From: Thraustochytrium sp. TN22
Taxonomy: Eukaryota; Sar; Bigyra; Thraustochytrida; Thraustochytriidae
DNA: 64,000 nucleotides
Direction of reading: 5' to 3'
Assembly: GCA_013306675.1 (NCBI GenBank)
Contig: JABLUY010000083.1
Span: 62,001 to 126,000, forward strand
Shown: positions 10,382-21,500 of the stretch, piece after piece
Layout of the letters: each line of letters starts with the position of its first letter
Numbering within the stretch: the stretch's first letter is position 1
The notes under the pieces: generated by a model
The model's input: the letters and a program-made list of their open reading frames with translations, nothing else
What the model was told of the DNA's origin: nothing
The model's database searches: none
Program-made: the position numbers and the translations under genes

Positions 10382-13300
10382 ATGGAGGTCGCGCTCACGT
10401 ACGAGGCGCGCGCGCTCAAGGCGCGCGAGCGGAGTAACGTGCTCAAGCGCTGGAAGCGCGTCGAGGCGCTCCGCTACAACGCGGGCGATGAGAGCGGCCA
10501 GGCTGACAAGGCCGCCAGCGTGCTTACGCTCGCGGCCAGGTGCCCTGGCGGCGCAGGCACCGACGCGCGGCTGTACTCGCTGCATAGCGGTGCCCACGGC
10601 GTCGTGCGACGCAAGACCAAGCTACGCAAGGTCGATGGACTCGCGCTCGCTCGCTCCGGCCGCTTCGCGGCCGCCGCGCTCCGCGACTCGCGCGCCGTGC
10701 GGCTCATCGACCTCGACACGCTCGACCACCCGATCGTATGCGAGCTGCCCTTTCCGGGCGACAATGCACGCCTGCAGGTTGTCGCGCTTGAGGTCTCCGA
10801 TGACGCGCGCTGCGTGCTCGCACGGACCACCGACGAGACGGACGCCTGCCAGCTATGGGTGCACGCCGACGGCGCCTGGCACTTGCTCGCCGCCTCCCCC
10901 GTGCAGCCGCGCGCGCTCCAGGCGCGCTGGCTGTGCACCGAGGCCGGCCGCGTCGCCCTGCACCTCGCCCAGGTCTTCGCAGCGCCCGTGCGGACCAAGG
11001 GCAAGACGCTCCTGGCCTTCACCGGCGCCTTCGCCGAGTGGGACGGCTGGCGAGCTACGTTTGGCAAGCGCGCCGCACACGCGTCCGAAGCCACCCTCGC
11101 GCACCAGCCCCACGTGCCAGACGCCGTCCGCTCCGTGCTGCTGGCACCCAGGACCGCCACAGACAGGGGCGCCGCTCTCGCCTGCTTCGGGCCTGCCGCC
11201 TGTGCGGTGAACTTTCACCCCACCGCTCAACGCGCCGCGGTTCTCCTCATTGCCGCGCAGGCCGCCGCGGCGGACCGTGCCGTGGTCGTCGATCTGCCGG
11301 AAACGCTGCGCGCCTCGCCAGACGCCCTGGTCTGCGACCTGTGCTGGGTCGCGAGCGACGCCTTGCTCGCGATTGCCCTGTCGGACGGCTCCTTCAGCCT
11401 CCTCACGGCCGCTGGCGTCCCAATTGTGCTTGCAGACCGCGGCTTCCGACTTTTCTTCCGCGACCTGGAGCCCTTCGAGTCACAGAGCAAGGTCGACCCC
11501 TGCTTCTCGCTCGCGGCGCACGCTGAGCGGCCCGAGGTTACCTGGTGCGACGGCAATCGCAACCTGGTCCATGTGGCGCTTCCCGGCGTGCCGGGCCACG
11601 ACACCATGCTCTCGGCGAGCGTGCGCGCGCTCCTTGCTCCCGATCTCCTCGACGAGCTCAGCGATGAAGAAGAAGACAATGACGAGGAAGTCGAGGAGGA
11701 CGAGGAGTCTCCCCTCCATACCATGGAGACTCATGAGCAGGAGAGCGCCTTTGGCGCTGACAGTGGCGACGGCGGCGGCGACGATGGCAGAGGCAGTGAC
11801 GACGTGCTCGAGACGTCCCAAAGCCCAATGCGGACGCCACCGCGAAGCTCGGCAGCGCGCCTCCGTCGAGCCCTCCAGGCCTGGTCGCTCTGCGTGCTCG
11901 CGACCACACCCGACGCCACGGCGCTCACGACGCAAGCTGCACACTACCTCTCACGGGCCGCTCAGGCACGCGCGCGAGAGCACCCGCTCGAAGCCCTGGC
12001 CGCCACCACCCGTGCCTTTGCGCTGCTCGGCGTGACTCCGGAGCCGAGCCGCGTCGCGCTCGAGCAGGCCGCGCTGCTCGCGCAGGGCCTGCTGCGCGCC
12101 TGCGTCCGCCACCAGCATTTTTACGTCGCGCTACACATTCTGCGCATCGCCGAGGCGGCCCTCCACCGCGTTGGCCTCCAGGTGCCCGGCTCTGACGCTG
12201 TCGCGCTCGACCGCCAATGGTGGGACCTTGGCAGCCAGGCGCGCCTACAAGGCTCCGCTCCCCACGAGGCCGATGCGGTGCTCGCCTACGCGCACCAGCG
12301 CCGCGTTGCCTGGACTTCAGCGCGCGCTGAGGGCGCCGCGCCGCGCGCGCTGCTCGTAGCCCTCGCCGACTCGGACCAAGAAGGCTTGGTACAGGTCCTC
12401 CCGGACAACCCCCCGGTCGCCCTCGTGCCACGGGGCGACGACCTCTTCCTCCGAGGCCTCTACGACGAGGCGGAGGGCGCCTACGCTGACGACGACCGCG
12501 GCGCGTACTCGCTCATGTGCGTGCTCCTCCGCCGACTCAAGCTTAACCAAGCGCTACAGGCGGCGCAGGACTGGTGGGCCAGTGCTGATGCGCGCCATGC
12601 ACACGCCGCCGCGCTCGGACTGCTCGGCACCGTCATGGCTGCCCTCTTCCTCAACGAGCCGGATCTCGCTGCGGTGCCGAGCCCCTGTGCGCACCCCACG
12701 CGACGCTCCGTGCGCTGGCTCGATCTCGGGCTCTTGGAGCGCCGCAGCCGCCGCATTCCACGCTGGACACCGGCGCCTGCCGCATGCTTCCTCGTCGCGG
12801 CGGGCCGCGTTGCCCTCGCGCACCGTTTGCTCGCGGCCGTCCGCGATCCCCGCGAAGTGCTGCGCGTCTTCGACCGAGACTCCATCCGGCTCCGCTTCAC
12901 GCCGGACCAGCGAGCGCATGTTCTGCAGCGTCACCTCGTCGCGCAACTCGTGGTGCGCGACTTGCGCGCATGTGCACGCATCGTCCTCTACGTGCGCGAG
13001 GCGCCCGAGGAGCCCGCCGTGCGTCTCTCGCTTCTGTGGATCTTGCTCGCCGACCTCGACATGGTCGAGCTGCCCGACAAGGCACCGCACTTTGCGCTCG
13101 CGGCCCAGCGCCTGCAGATTGGCCAGACGCGCACCACACACACCACCGTCTTCATCGGCAAGCTCGCGCTCCTGCTCGCCTGGTCCTCGGGATGCGACCA
13201 GGCCTGGCGCGTGCAGCTCTTTGAGAGCGACGCGAACCGCGAAGGGACTCTTGCACTATGGCGCCCGGCGTTGAGACTGCTCGTCTACCACATCTGGCGT

Positions 13301-15376
13301 CTCACTGTGCAGCATGCACCGGACCCTCTCCTTAAGGCCTTCGTGCGCGATCGCGGGCGTCACCTTCCGGGCGAGGTCTCCCAAGCCCTGGACCACGTGC
13401 TTACCGCGCTCGCCCACAGCGGCGATGCTGACTTTGCGGAGATCGTGGACGTCCTTCTGAACGGCGCGGCCAAGGTCGACCTTGACCTTGAGCTCCTTAC
13501 ACTCTCCACGTCTCAGGCCGTCGTCGACGACGACGCCGTCACCTATGAGCAGACTCCTGCCGAGCACCCGGACGAGGATGATCTCCCATTTGGGGAGAAC
13601 GCATCACAAGATCCTACCGAGAGCCCAGAGACGGCCGCGGAGATGCACAGCGCCGGGGATGAACCCAGCCTCGAAGTGATGTCTGACACTGCCGAAGACA
13701 CCTCGCAAGAGGCGAACGAGACGCCTGTCAGGGCAGACCAGGACGAGCTTGCTCTCGAGGATCTCGACGCCGACGAAAGCGAAGAATGCGAGAGCGAAGC
13801 CGCCGACGACGACCTCAATGTCCTCGCATCGCCGCTCGAGGAACGCAAGGCCTTTCCTGCGCCGGTCGAAGACGATGTGAGCAGCGTGGACGACGACCTG
13901 GCGAGTATACGGTCTGGGGCAACCGAGAACAGTCTCGAGGATAGCGGAGGCGGCAAGGAGTTCGAGGGCCTCAGAAGTATTGGCTCGTCTGGGAGCAGCC
14001 ACCTGCACCAAGAGTCCGACAGTGAGGACCTCGGCACGAAGGACGACAGGGAATACCCGAGCCCATGGATCTTTCGTGCGACGCACGATGACACCAAGGT
14101 CCTCGACCGTCTGCGTGCGCAAAATGCGGAGATGCGCGCCGTGTTGGAGCGCCTCTCGTCACGACAGGAGGATAGCCAGAAAAGACACAATGAGCAGGTG
14201 CGGCACGCACTGGACGCGCTCGCTGCGCGCCTGGATGCCTTCGCACAGGCGAAACACCACGATGCTGCTTCTGCGCCCTCTGCCATGCAAGCGTCGCTTT
14301 CCACTGAGCCTCCGGCACATGCGCAAGTTGCGGAGATCAACGACGGTGATCACGCCTCGATTTCGAGCAGCGATATCTCGGACGAGATGGCCGCCTCGGA
14401 CGACGACGGGTTTGTGGTTGCATCGGGCTTGGCCGCGAGAGCGTTCCTAAAGCGCGTCGGCCGGCGTTTACCCCTAGCAGCTCCCGCTGAGGCACCCGAA
14501 GTCGGTTTTCGCCAGCAATTCGAGGCGGGCGCTCGCCGTGATGCGCGGGAGGATTCGCCGATGAGGGTGGCGTCGCGAAGGCACCGCCGCGAGACATTGC
14601 TGCCGCCGCGTCTTGATTTACTTCCTCCGCTCCTCGGCGTACATCCCACGACGCAGCAGACGGCACGCATGCATACACTTCGCGTCAAGACAGTGCAGCG
14701 GGCAAGCACGGGGACTCAGACACAGCCACAGCCACGGCCACAGCCACAGCTACCTGTAGCTTGGGGGCCTGAGCTCATGGCTCCTACGCTCACGCCTTCT
14801 TCGCGCGCGCAGCCGGTGCCTTCGTTTGAGCTGCCTCCCTCTTCGCCGCCGCCGCCGCCGCCGCCACCGCTGGGTTCGCCTCCCCCTTCTCCGCCGCCTC
14901 CGCCACCTCCGCCGCATCCTCCTCATTTTCACCCTCTTCCTCCGGCGAATGATGTGCGAGACGTCCAAGTTCACGTCGAGCCCGAGCGGGCGTCCATGGC
15001 CGTCCAGGCAACCATGAGCCCCCCCGAACCGGCGGTCCGTACGGTGGGGCCACTCACCAGTCGTCGCCTCGTCAAGGGCGCGAAAGCGCCCCCGCAAGCG
15101 GCAGTAGACCTGGACGATGATCCACTTCACGGGCAGCTCAGCATGCTCGTCCCCCATGCTGCACCTGAGGTCTACCTCCAGGTGCGCGCGCAAGGCACTG
15201 TATCCAAGCATCAGGCGTGGCTGCGTCGATCCACCACAAAACGTAGCTTCCTTCACGTCGCGCAACTCGATGAGAGCTCCTCGTGCTTTGCGAACCTGCG
15301 TCAGCAAAGGTCCGAACGAGGTGGCCACGGTGGGGATGGAAGAGAGCCCGCGGGCCGCTTTCGCGGCATCTTTTAG
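10382..15376 (+). CDS. WD-repeat/helical protein, probable CPLANE1 (JBTS17)-like ciliary protein, 1664 aa
   Basis: A single intronless frame from ATG 10382 to TAG 15374-15376. Residues about 1-420 read as a degenerate beta-propeller. The order of blocks (RGAALACFGP, then VCDLCWVASDALLAIALSDGSF, then a later FSLAAHAERPEVTWCDG) matches my memory of the N-terminus of human CPLANE1, where a similar SDISW...LFLVCMLKRGSLVLL block precedes FSIKAHPRLPYLIVSDG. An acidic linker follows (about 423-480), then a long helical region (about 490-1060), an acidic Ser-rich stretch (about 1065-1235), a coiled coil (about 1240-1290) and a Pro-rich tract (about 1486-1518) with long poly-Pro runs. CPLANE proteins act at the ciliary base in intraflagellar transport. 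This protein is about half the length of human CPLANE1. Another WD/TPR-like protein is possible. The stop codon lies inside a TAGCTAGC motif. Confidence 0.55.
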   Translation: MEVALTYEARALKARERSNVLKRWKRVEALRYNAGDESGQADKAASVLTLAARCPGGAGTDARLYSLHSGAHGVVRRKTKLRKVDGLALARSGRFAAAALRDSRAVRLIDLDTLDHPIVCELPFPGDNARLQVVALEVSDDARCVLARTTDETDACQLWVHADGAWHLLAASPVQPRALQARWLCTEAGRVALHLAQVFAAPVRTKGKTLLAFTGAFAEWDGWRATFGKRAAHASEATLAHQPHVPDAVRSVLLAPRTATDRGAALACFGPAACAVNFHPTAQRAAVLLIAAQAAAADRAVVVDLPETLRASPDALVCDLCWVASDALLAIALSDGSFSLLTAAGVPIVLADRGFRLFFRDLEPFESQSKVDPCFSLAAHAERPEVTWCDGNRNLVHVALPGVPGHDTMLSASVRALLAPDLLDELSDEEEDNDEEVEEDEESPLHTMETHEQESAFGADSGDGGGDDGRGSDDVLETSQSPMRTPPRSSAARLRRALQAWSLCVLATTPDATALTTQAAHYLSRAAQARAREHPLEALAATTRAFALLGVTPEPSRVALEQAALLAQGLLRACVRHQHFYVALHILRIAEAALHRVGLQVPGSDAVALDRQWWDLGSQARLQGSAPHEADAVLAYAHQRRVAWTSARAEGAAPRALLVALADSDQEGLVQVLPDNPPVALVPRGDDLFLRGLYDEAEGAYADDDRGAYSLMCVLLRRLKLNQALQAAQDWWASADARHAHAAALGLLGTVMAALFLNEPDLAAVPSPCAHPTRRSVRWLDLGLLERRSRRIPRWTPAPAACFLVAAGRVALAHRLLAAVRDPREVLRVFDRDSIRLRFTPDQRAHVLQRHLVAQLVVRDLRACARIVLYVREAPEEPAVRLSLLWILLADLDMVELPDKAPHFALAAQRLQIGQTRTTHTTVFIGKLALLLAWSSGCDQAWRVQLFESDANREGTLALWRPALRLLVYHIWRLTVQHAPDPLLKAFVRDRGRHLPGEVSQALDHVLTALAHSGDADFAEIVDVLLNGAAKVDLDLELLTLSTSQAVVDDDAVTYEQTPAEHPDEDDLPFGENASQDPTESPETAAEMHSAGDEPSLEVMSDTAEDTSQEANETPVRADQDELALEDLDADESEECESEAADDDLNVLASPLEERKAFPAPVEDDVSSVDDDLASIRSGATENSLEDSGGGKEFEGLRSIGSSGSSHLHQESDSEDLGTKDDREYPSPWIFRATHDDTKVLDRLRAQNAEMRAVLERLSSRQEDSQKRHNEQVRHALDALAARLDAFAQAKHHDAASAPSAMQASLSTEPPAHAQVAEINDGDHASISSSDISDEMAASDDDGFVVASGLAARAFLKRVGRRLPLAAPAEAPEVGFRQQFEAGARRDAREDSPMRVASRRHRRETLLPPRLDLLPPLLGVHPTTQQTARMHTLRVKTVQRASTGTQTQPQPRPQPQLPVAWGPELMAPTLTPSSRAQPVPSFELPPSSPPPPPPPPLGSPPPSPPPPPPPPHPPHFHPLPPANDVRDVQVHVEPERASMAVQATMSPPEPAVRTVGPLTSRRLVKGAKAPPQAAVDLDDDPLHGQLSMLVPHAAPEVYLQVRAQGTVSKHQAWLRRSTTKRSFLHVAQLDESSSCFANLRQQRSERGGHGGDGREPAGRFRGIF

Positions 15377-15530
15377 CTAGCTTTCGGGAAAGCATAGCCT
15401 TGCACAGGTCTGAGCTGTGAAGATGGCGCGGAGCCTCGTTGGTTTTCTTCTCCTTTCTTGGAACACCATCTTATAACATGATTGACAAAATTGAGGCGGT
15501 GTTGCCAAGTCTACGTGGTACTGGTACCTC

Positions 15531-18500
15531 CTAGTGAGGAATAGGCTGGACACCCACGTCGCGCTCAAACGCCCACATGCGCGGTCGGTGATCTGGGTCC
15601 GGGGTAGCGCCACCGTTTTGTGTGGGCTCCTTGTACTGAATGATGCCGAGGTCGCGTCGAATGCTCCTCGCCCGCTCAAAGCTCCAGCCGCTCTCGATGA
15701 TGTAGCTCTTGATGACGCGCAAGGGACAGGGGCCCGAGCCGAGCTTGGTCTCCAGGTAGTCTTTGATAAGAGCGTCTTCCGGAGATGACGGCAGCTGGCT
15801 TAGGGGCGTCCCGGGCGACAGCGGCGAGGTCGCCCGCAGCGCCGCCGACTCTGAGGTTGACGTGGGCCTGCTGAGCGGCGCCTGTCGCTGCGAGGGGTCG
15901 GTGCCGAGCTTATTGGGCGCCGCGGACGCTTTCCCGTCGCCCTTGGCGAGCCCAGCGGAGCTTGGCGACACGGTCTTCAACTGTTCTGTGGACAGCATCC
16001 CGTTGCTCTTTGTTGCTTTCCTGTGCTTGGCGAGGTTGAGCGGCTGCAGCTCTGGCACGGAAGGCCGCTGGTTCTTGGCCTGTGCGTGAGCAGCGTCCGC
16101 CTCATCGCTGGACTGGATATTGAAGTGGGCAAGAAGCAGGTTGACTTTGGCTTCCAGCGTGTGTAGTTGGTCTGCGTCCTTGCTCGCGCGGTCGCGGGAG
16201 GAAGCTCGCTCGACACTCTCCATGGGCGCATGGTGATCGTAGTGCTTAGCGCTCTTGCGCTTCACGGGACTGCTCTCCCCCGCGAGGTGCCTGCTCTCGC
16301 CGCGAGCATTAATGCCCGAACCTGCCCCGTCGCCAGGTGCATCGCCGTAGTCGGCATCATCTGCGGTGTTTAGTGCCACCGGGTCGAGGATGTCGTCAGG
16401 CTTCCAGTAGTTGAGGTCGTCGCGGTCCTTGTGCAGGTGCTTGTCGTACATGCGCAGGCTGTGCTCGATGCTCTCGGTGACGAGCTGCTCCCACATGGAG
16501 TCGCTCGCCTCGCGCTCCTTCGGGTAGACGTCTGTCACGATGGCAATGAGTAGGTTGACGGAGATAGACGTGAAGAGAATAAAGGTCGCTGTGGCTAGAA
16601 GGCCGGCCCAAGACGCCGAGGCGATGTAAGTGAGGCCGTCCCATGACTCGACAAAGGGCGTGTAGAAGAGAGCGTAAAAGGTACCCCAGACGGTGACCCA
16701 CTCCGCGACGCTGGAGCCAAAGCCGACGTGAAAGGTGAGTGCCAGCATGTAGCTGCAGGCCGCAAGCACGACCAGGTAGATGCGCACGGCGAGATTGCCG
16801 AAGGTGTTGATGAGAGCCACGACCACTGGACCGACGTTGGGCAGCGAGCGAGCCGCACGCACAAGCGGCACAGTGCACATGAGATAAAGTGCCGCCACGA
16901 CGAGCTGCTCGACGCGGAGGATGGAGTGGTGCCGCTCCCAGGATGCAAAGTCGGCCGGACCCACGCCTTCCTTGAGCCCACGCGTCTGGTTGTACACGAA
17001 GACGTCGAGGCCTAGAACGCCGAGAAGGAGCGAGGCAGCAATAATCATGACGAGCGGGGGCTGGCGCGAGCGGTAGCGCGTGAGGTAAGCCAATGGCCAG
17101 CGCACGAGGATGAAGGACGCTACGGCGCATACGATGGTGATTTGGAAAGCACGCGAGGGCGGGAAACGGCCATAGTCTACACGGAAGTTGAAAATGTCAA
17201 CGTGGTGGCTGATGCCCGCGTAGTAGCTGGTCTCCATGGAAATGCGCACGATGCCGTGAATGTTGTGCAGAGGATTGAAGACGTTGAACTCCAGCTGAAT
17301 GCTCTCGAGGCCGCTTGCGTTCGCGAGCCTCGCTTGGGCCTCGATGTCTGCGGCCATGACGGCTCCAGGGCCTTGCGCGATGATGTGCGTGTGGGTCTGA
17401 CTGGGCAGCAGAAAGGTGCCTTCGCTAGCCGTGCGCCAGTCAAAGTCCGAAGCAAAGATGCTGTGGTCGGAGCGCTTCACCATGATGGCGCCGATGACCC
17501 GGTTGAAGTCGAAGACCAAGAGTGTCTGATGCTCCTCGTCATAGTGGAGGTCACCGGGCAGATCATCCCGGACCCAGCGACGCAGGTCGTCGAAGGAAGC
17601 CTGGTCGCCCATGCTGGCCAGAACCTCAGCGCGCATGTGTTCCTGCCAGGCTAGCTCCGACGGCACGTCATAGTCCGGTGAGATGGGCGTCATGATGGCG
17701 AAGGTGATCATGATGCCGAGGATCAGCGTCGTCTCGAGAAGGAACTGCTTGAAGGCGCGCTTCTTGCGCCAGCGACGCACGGTTTGCGCCTTGTTCAGAA
17801 CGGCGATCATCTTCTTGGAATCCTCAAAGCGCGTCTCCTGCTTCTTGAGACTCTGCTGCAGGTTGTGCATGTTCAGGGTGCCGGAGGGCTCCCCGGAGGT
17901 CTCGCCCACGAGAGCTGTCGTCGCGGCGGCAAGAAGACCCGTTGCGCCATCGGCTTGGGTTGATGCCGCTGCGCCGTTGGACATGGCACTGGCCCCGACA
18001 CTGGCACTGGCACTGGCACTGGCAGCCGCAGCGGCAGCGGCGGCCGGCGTGTCGGCAGCAGAGGCAGCCGCAGTTCCGATCGCTTTCCTTGGGTTGACCA
18101 TGGCGCGGACCGCGCCGACACTGTCCTCATCGAAGAACTTGGAGGTGGACTTGCGCACGTAGGGTGTACCGAACGCGGCGCTGGGAAAGCCCCACATGTC
18201 GGTGGCTCGAATCTCCTCGCGCAGGCGGCTCAGCGCGTCGGCGATACGGATGTGACGTGAGAGAGCACGGTAGTATGGCGTGAAGACAATGCTGAGATGC
18301 TTGAGCTCCGCAAGGATTGGGTTCGCCGAGAGCCGCAGCAGCGTCTCAACCGTGTCAATCTTGCCGTGCTGGATGGCCAGGCAGAGTGGGGAGTACTCCG
18401 TCATTCGCTCCACGAGGCTCCCTGGGTCGCCGGCGTCGTGCAGGCTGCCGTGCGGGTGGACTGCCGCACCGGAGATGAGCTTGTCCCTGACCGCGCCCCA

Positions 18501-21500
18501 GGCGCGGTGCGTGGAGCTACGCAGCTTGCGCAGCGACGGCTTGGACACGAGCTTCCTGCGCGAAGAGTTGAGGTGCACGACATCGCGCTCAGTCTCGCTC
18601 TGCGGGCGGGCGTGAATGCCGTCCGAAAAGTCGCCCTTGCCAGAGGATCCCAGGTCGACGTCGCGACCGAGGCTCTTGAGCACGGTCGCGTTGAGGTCGA
18701 CGAGCTGGTCGGACTGGTTGAGCCGCTGCAGGTGGCTGACAAGGAACTCGCAGCAGGCTGTGTGGCCACGCGAGGCGGCGTGGTGCAGCGCCGTGTAGCC
18801 GCGGTTGTCCGGGATGAGCACGTTGACCCCATTCTCCGCCTCGACCAGGAGTTTGCACATGTCCAAGTCGCCCTGGTACGCCGCGAGCGCGAGCGCGGTG
18901 AAGCCGTTGCGGTCGCGGTGGTCCGGTTTGACGCGCAGGCGCAGCAGGTGCTGCGCCGTGCTAAGGTGGCCGCGCATGGCGGCCAGGGACAGCGCAGACC
19001 GGCCGCGGTCGTCCGTCACGTTGAGGTTGATTCCAGCACGCTGCGCCGACAGCGAGCTGCCCTGGTGCGCGAGGATGATGTTGATGGAGATGAGGTGGCC
19101 GCGGCGCACGGCCGCCAGGAAAAAGGCCGTGAGCAAGCGCTGGCGCACCTGTGGCACGTTATGGTTGGCAAGGGTGTCGCGGGAAACGTCGACGGAGGCG
19201 CGGCGCGCGCGCTCATGCGCCTTGCTGATGACGCGGTCCGTGACGTACTTGCTCATCTGAATGCGCCAGCCAAAGCTGTAGGCGCCCTTGACAATAGACT
19301 CGGCGCTGGCGCGCAGGTCGTGATGCTCCTTCTCGTTGAGTTCAGCATAGGGAACGAGCGAGTGGCTGAGCTGCAAGCCGGGCAGGATGTTGCGCTCCGG
19401 GGCGTAGCGGTAGCCCTCTTTGATTCTCGCCCGTGCCCACACCTCGTGCGAGTTGACGGCCATACAGGCGAGGAGGCCCTCGAGGCCGTCCGGGAGCGGT
19501 CCGTCCAGCTCAATGGGCCTGCAGCCCGGTCGGTCTTCATCCCACTGTTGATCCGCGTACTTGAGCGTGCCGCGCCGTGCCTCTGGGATGGCGGCGGCGG
19601 AAGGGGAGCGCTTCTGCTGCTGCTCTCTCTGGTCCGCTGAGGGCGGCACAAGCTGGCAACCGAGGGTGAGGATGACCTTGAGCGCTTCGTTGACGATGTC
19701 GATGTTACATTTGCGGCTCGTTTCGGAGATGTTCTCGAAGGGGAGCAGGTCCGGGTGCAGCTTTGTCTCGTTGTTCCGTGTGGGCGCGTACTGCCAGCCG
19801 TACTGCACCTTGTTGCGGCACCACACGTTGTGCAAATTGCGCGCGAGGCGGCGCGCCAGCTCCGTTGTGGCATCGTTGAAGACGATGTCGTGCGTAACGA
19901 GCGGCGTCGGGTTGAAAGAAAGCGCGGCCGCCTCGCGGCGATCGGGCGGACGCCGCGCGTTGCACACCTGGCCGGAGCTATCACACTGGCAGTTGGAGCG
20001 CATGATGCCGCGGCGCTGGAGCGGGTTCTCCATCTCACCATGCTTGTGACAACGGTCCTTGCACACCAGGCAGACCTCGACCTTGCAGACTGTGCAATAG
20101 TACATGTACTGGTACATGCGACCAAATTCGGCGCACTCCACCGTGCAGGTCTCTCCGCGGTCCAGACGCGTGGTGAGCGCCACGAGCGCCTGGTCAATGC
20201 GGATGGCGTTCTTCTCGGCGTTCTTAAGCAGCATCTCGCAGCCGTCTACGTCGCTCATGAGCACGAGACGATGAAGAAGCTCCTGCATGTGGTCGCCGCG
20301 CCGCGCTGACGCATGGCAGCCCATGCGCAAAAGTAGGCGCGCTGTTTCCAGATGACCCTTGCGAAGAGCCAGGTCCAGCTCGGTTTGCGAACGGCGCTCG
20401 CCAGTGTCGCCCAGGGGCGCGCGCACGCGCAGATTGCGCATCATGCCATTAACAAGGCGACTGTCCCCTGCGAGGCCCTCGCGCTCGTCCGAGAGCTCCA
20501 GCAACGTGCGGAGGACTTCGGCATGACCGTTCTCCGCGGCAAGATGCAGAAAGGAGAAGCCCGCCTCGGTAAGGCGGTCCAGCGGCAGCTTCTGCGTTGG
20601 CGCATCCTTAAAGATGCGGTGCCACGCGAGCCGTACGAAGACGCCGCTGCGCGCCGCGTAGTGCATTGCGTTCCAGCCACCGTTGTCTTCGTCGTCAATC
20701 CGCGCGAGCACGGCCTCCTCGCTCAGCAGGCGGGATGCCACCATCTTGTGCTCCTCGGTGTCCTGCGAGAGTGCCAACATCAGCGCCGTACGACCGTGGT
20801 CGTCCCTGCGCAGTAGGTGCTCGGGTGCGTCACAGACGTCCATGATAGCCTCCAGGAGCTCCAAATTGCCCTGCTCCGCGGCGAGCATGAGAGCGGTCTG
20901 GCTGGACGGCGGGTATTTATCCGTCGGCATGCGCCGCCGCAGCTCCGGGCTCGCCTCCATGAGTAGGCGCAGCACCTTAACGCGGCTCGCCACCGGCGAG
21001 AAGAGCAGACCCAGGGCCAAGGGTGTCAGGCCGTCGCTGTCCTCGACCAATGGGTCGGGCTTGGGGTCCAGATGAGTGCGCAGGAGAAAGTCCAGCGTCT
21101 CCACGTTGCCTGCGAAGCAGCACGCGTGCAAGATCGTCCGCTGGGCCGGGCCCACACGCGTGTTCACATCGGAGATGGCTCGCAGATGCGCCGGATCGAG
21201 CACGAGCTGGTCGCTACGTGAAATCATGTGCAAGGCAGTCTCCAACCCCTTCCAGGGGCGACCTTGGCCGCCGTTCGGGCTCGAGACATTCACTTGGTCC
21301 GTGAAGATTGGCTTGATGCGAGCGTCCTCCTTCGCGCCGCCGCCACTTAGAGTCCGGCTCGACGACTCGTGATCCTCGACGTCACTCGTGGTCGGATCGT
21401 GAAAACAGGCGTCCTCTACAATGTACACCACTGTATCGGAGGTCTTGGTCAGCACTTCCAGCGCCGTGTTGGTCGCAGTGTGATAGGCCCCGCACAGGTA

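Noticed and set aside
18297-19640. 447-codon plus-strand frame
   Set aside because: Antisense shadow of the channel gene; the minus-strand reading has recognisable ankyrin and RyR domains.
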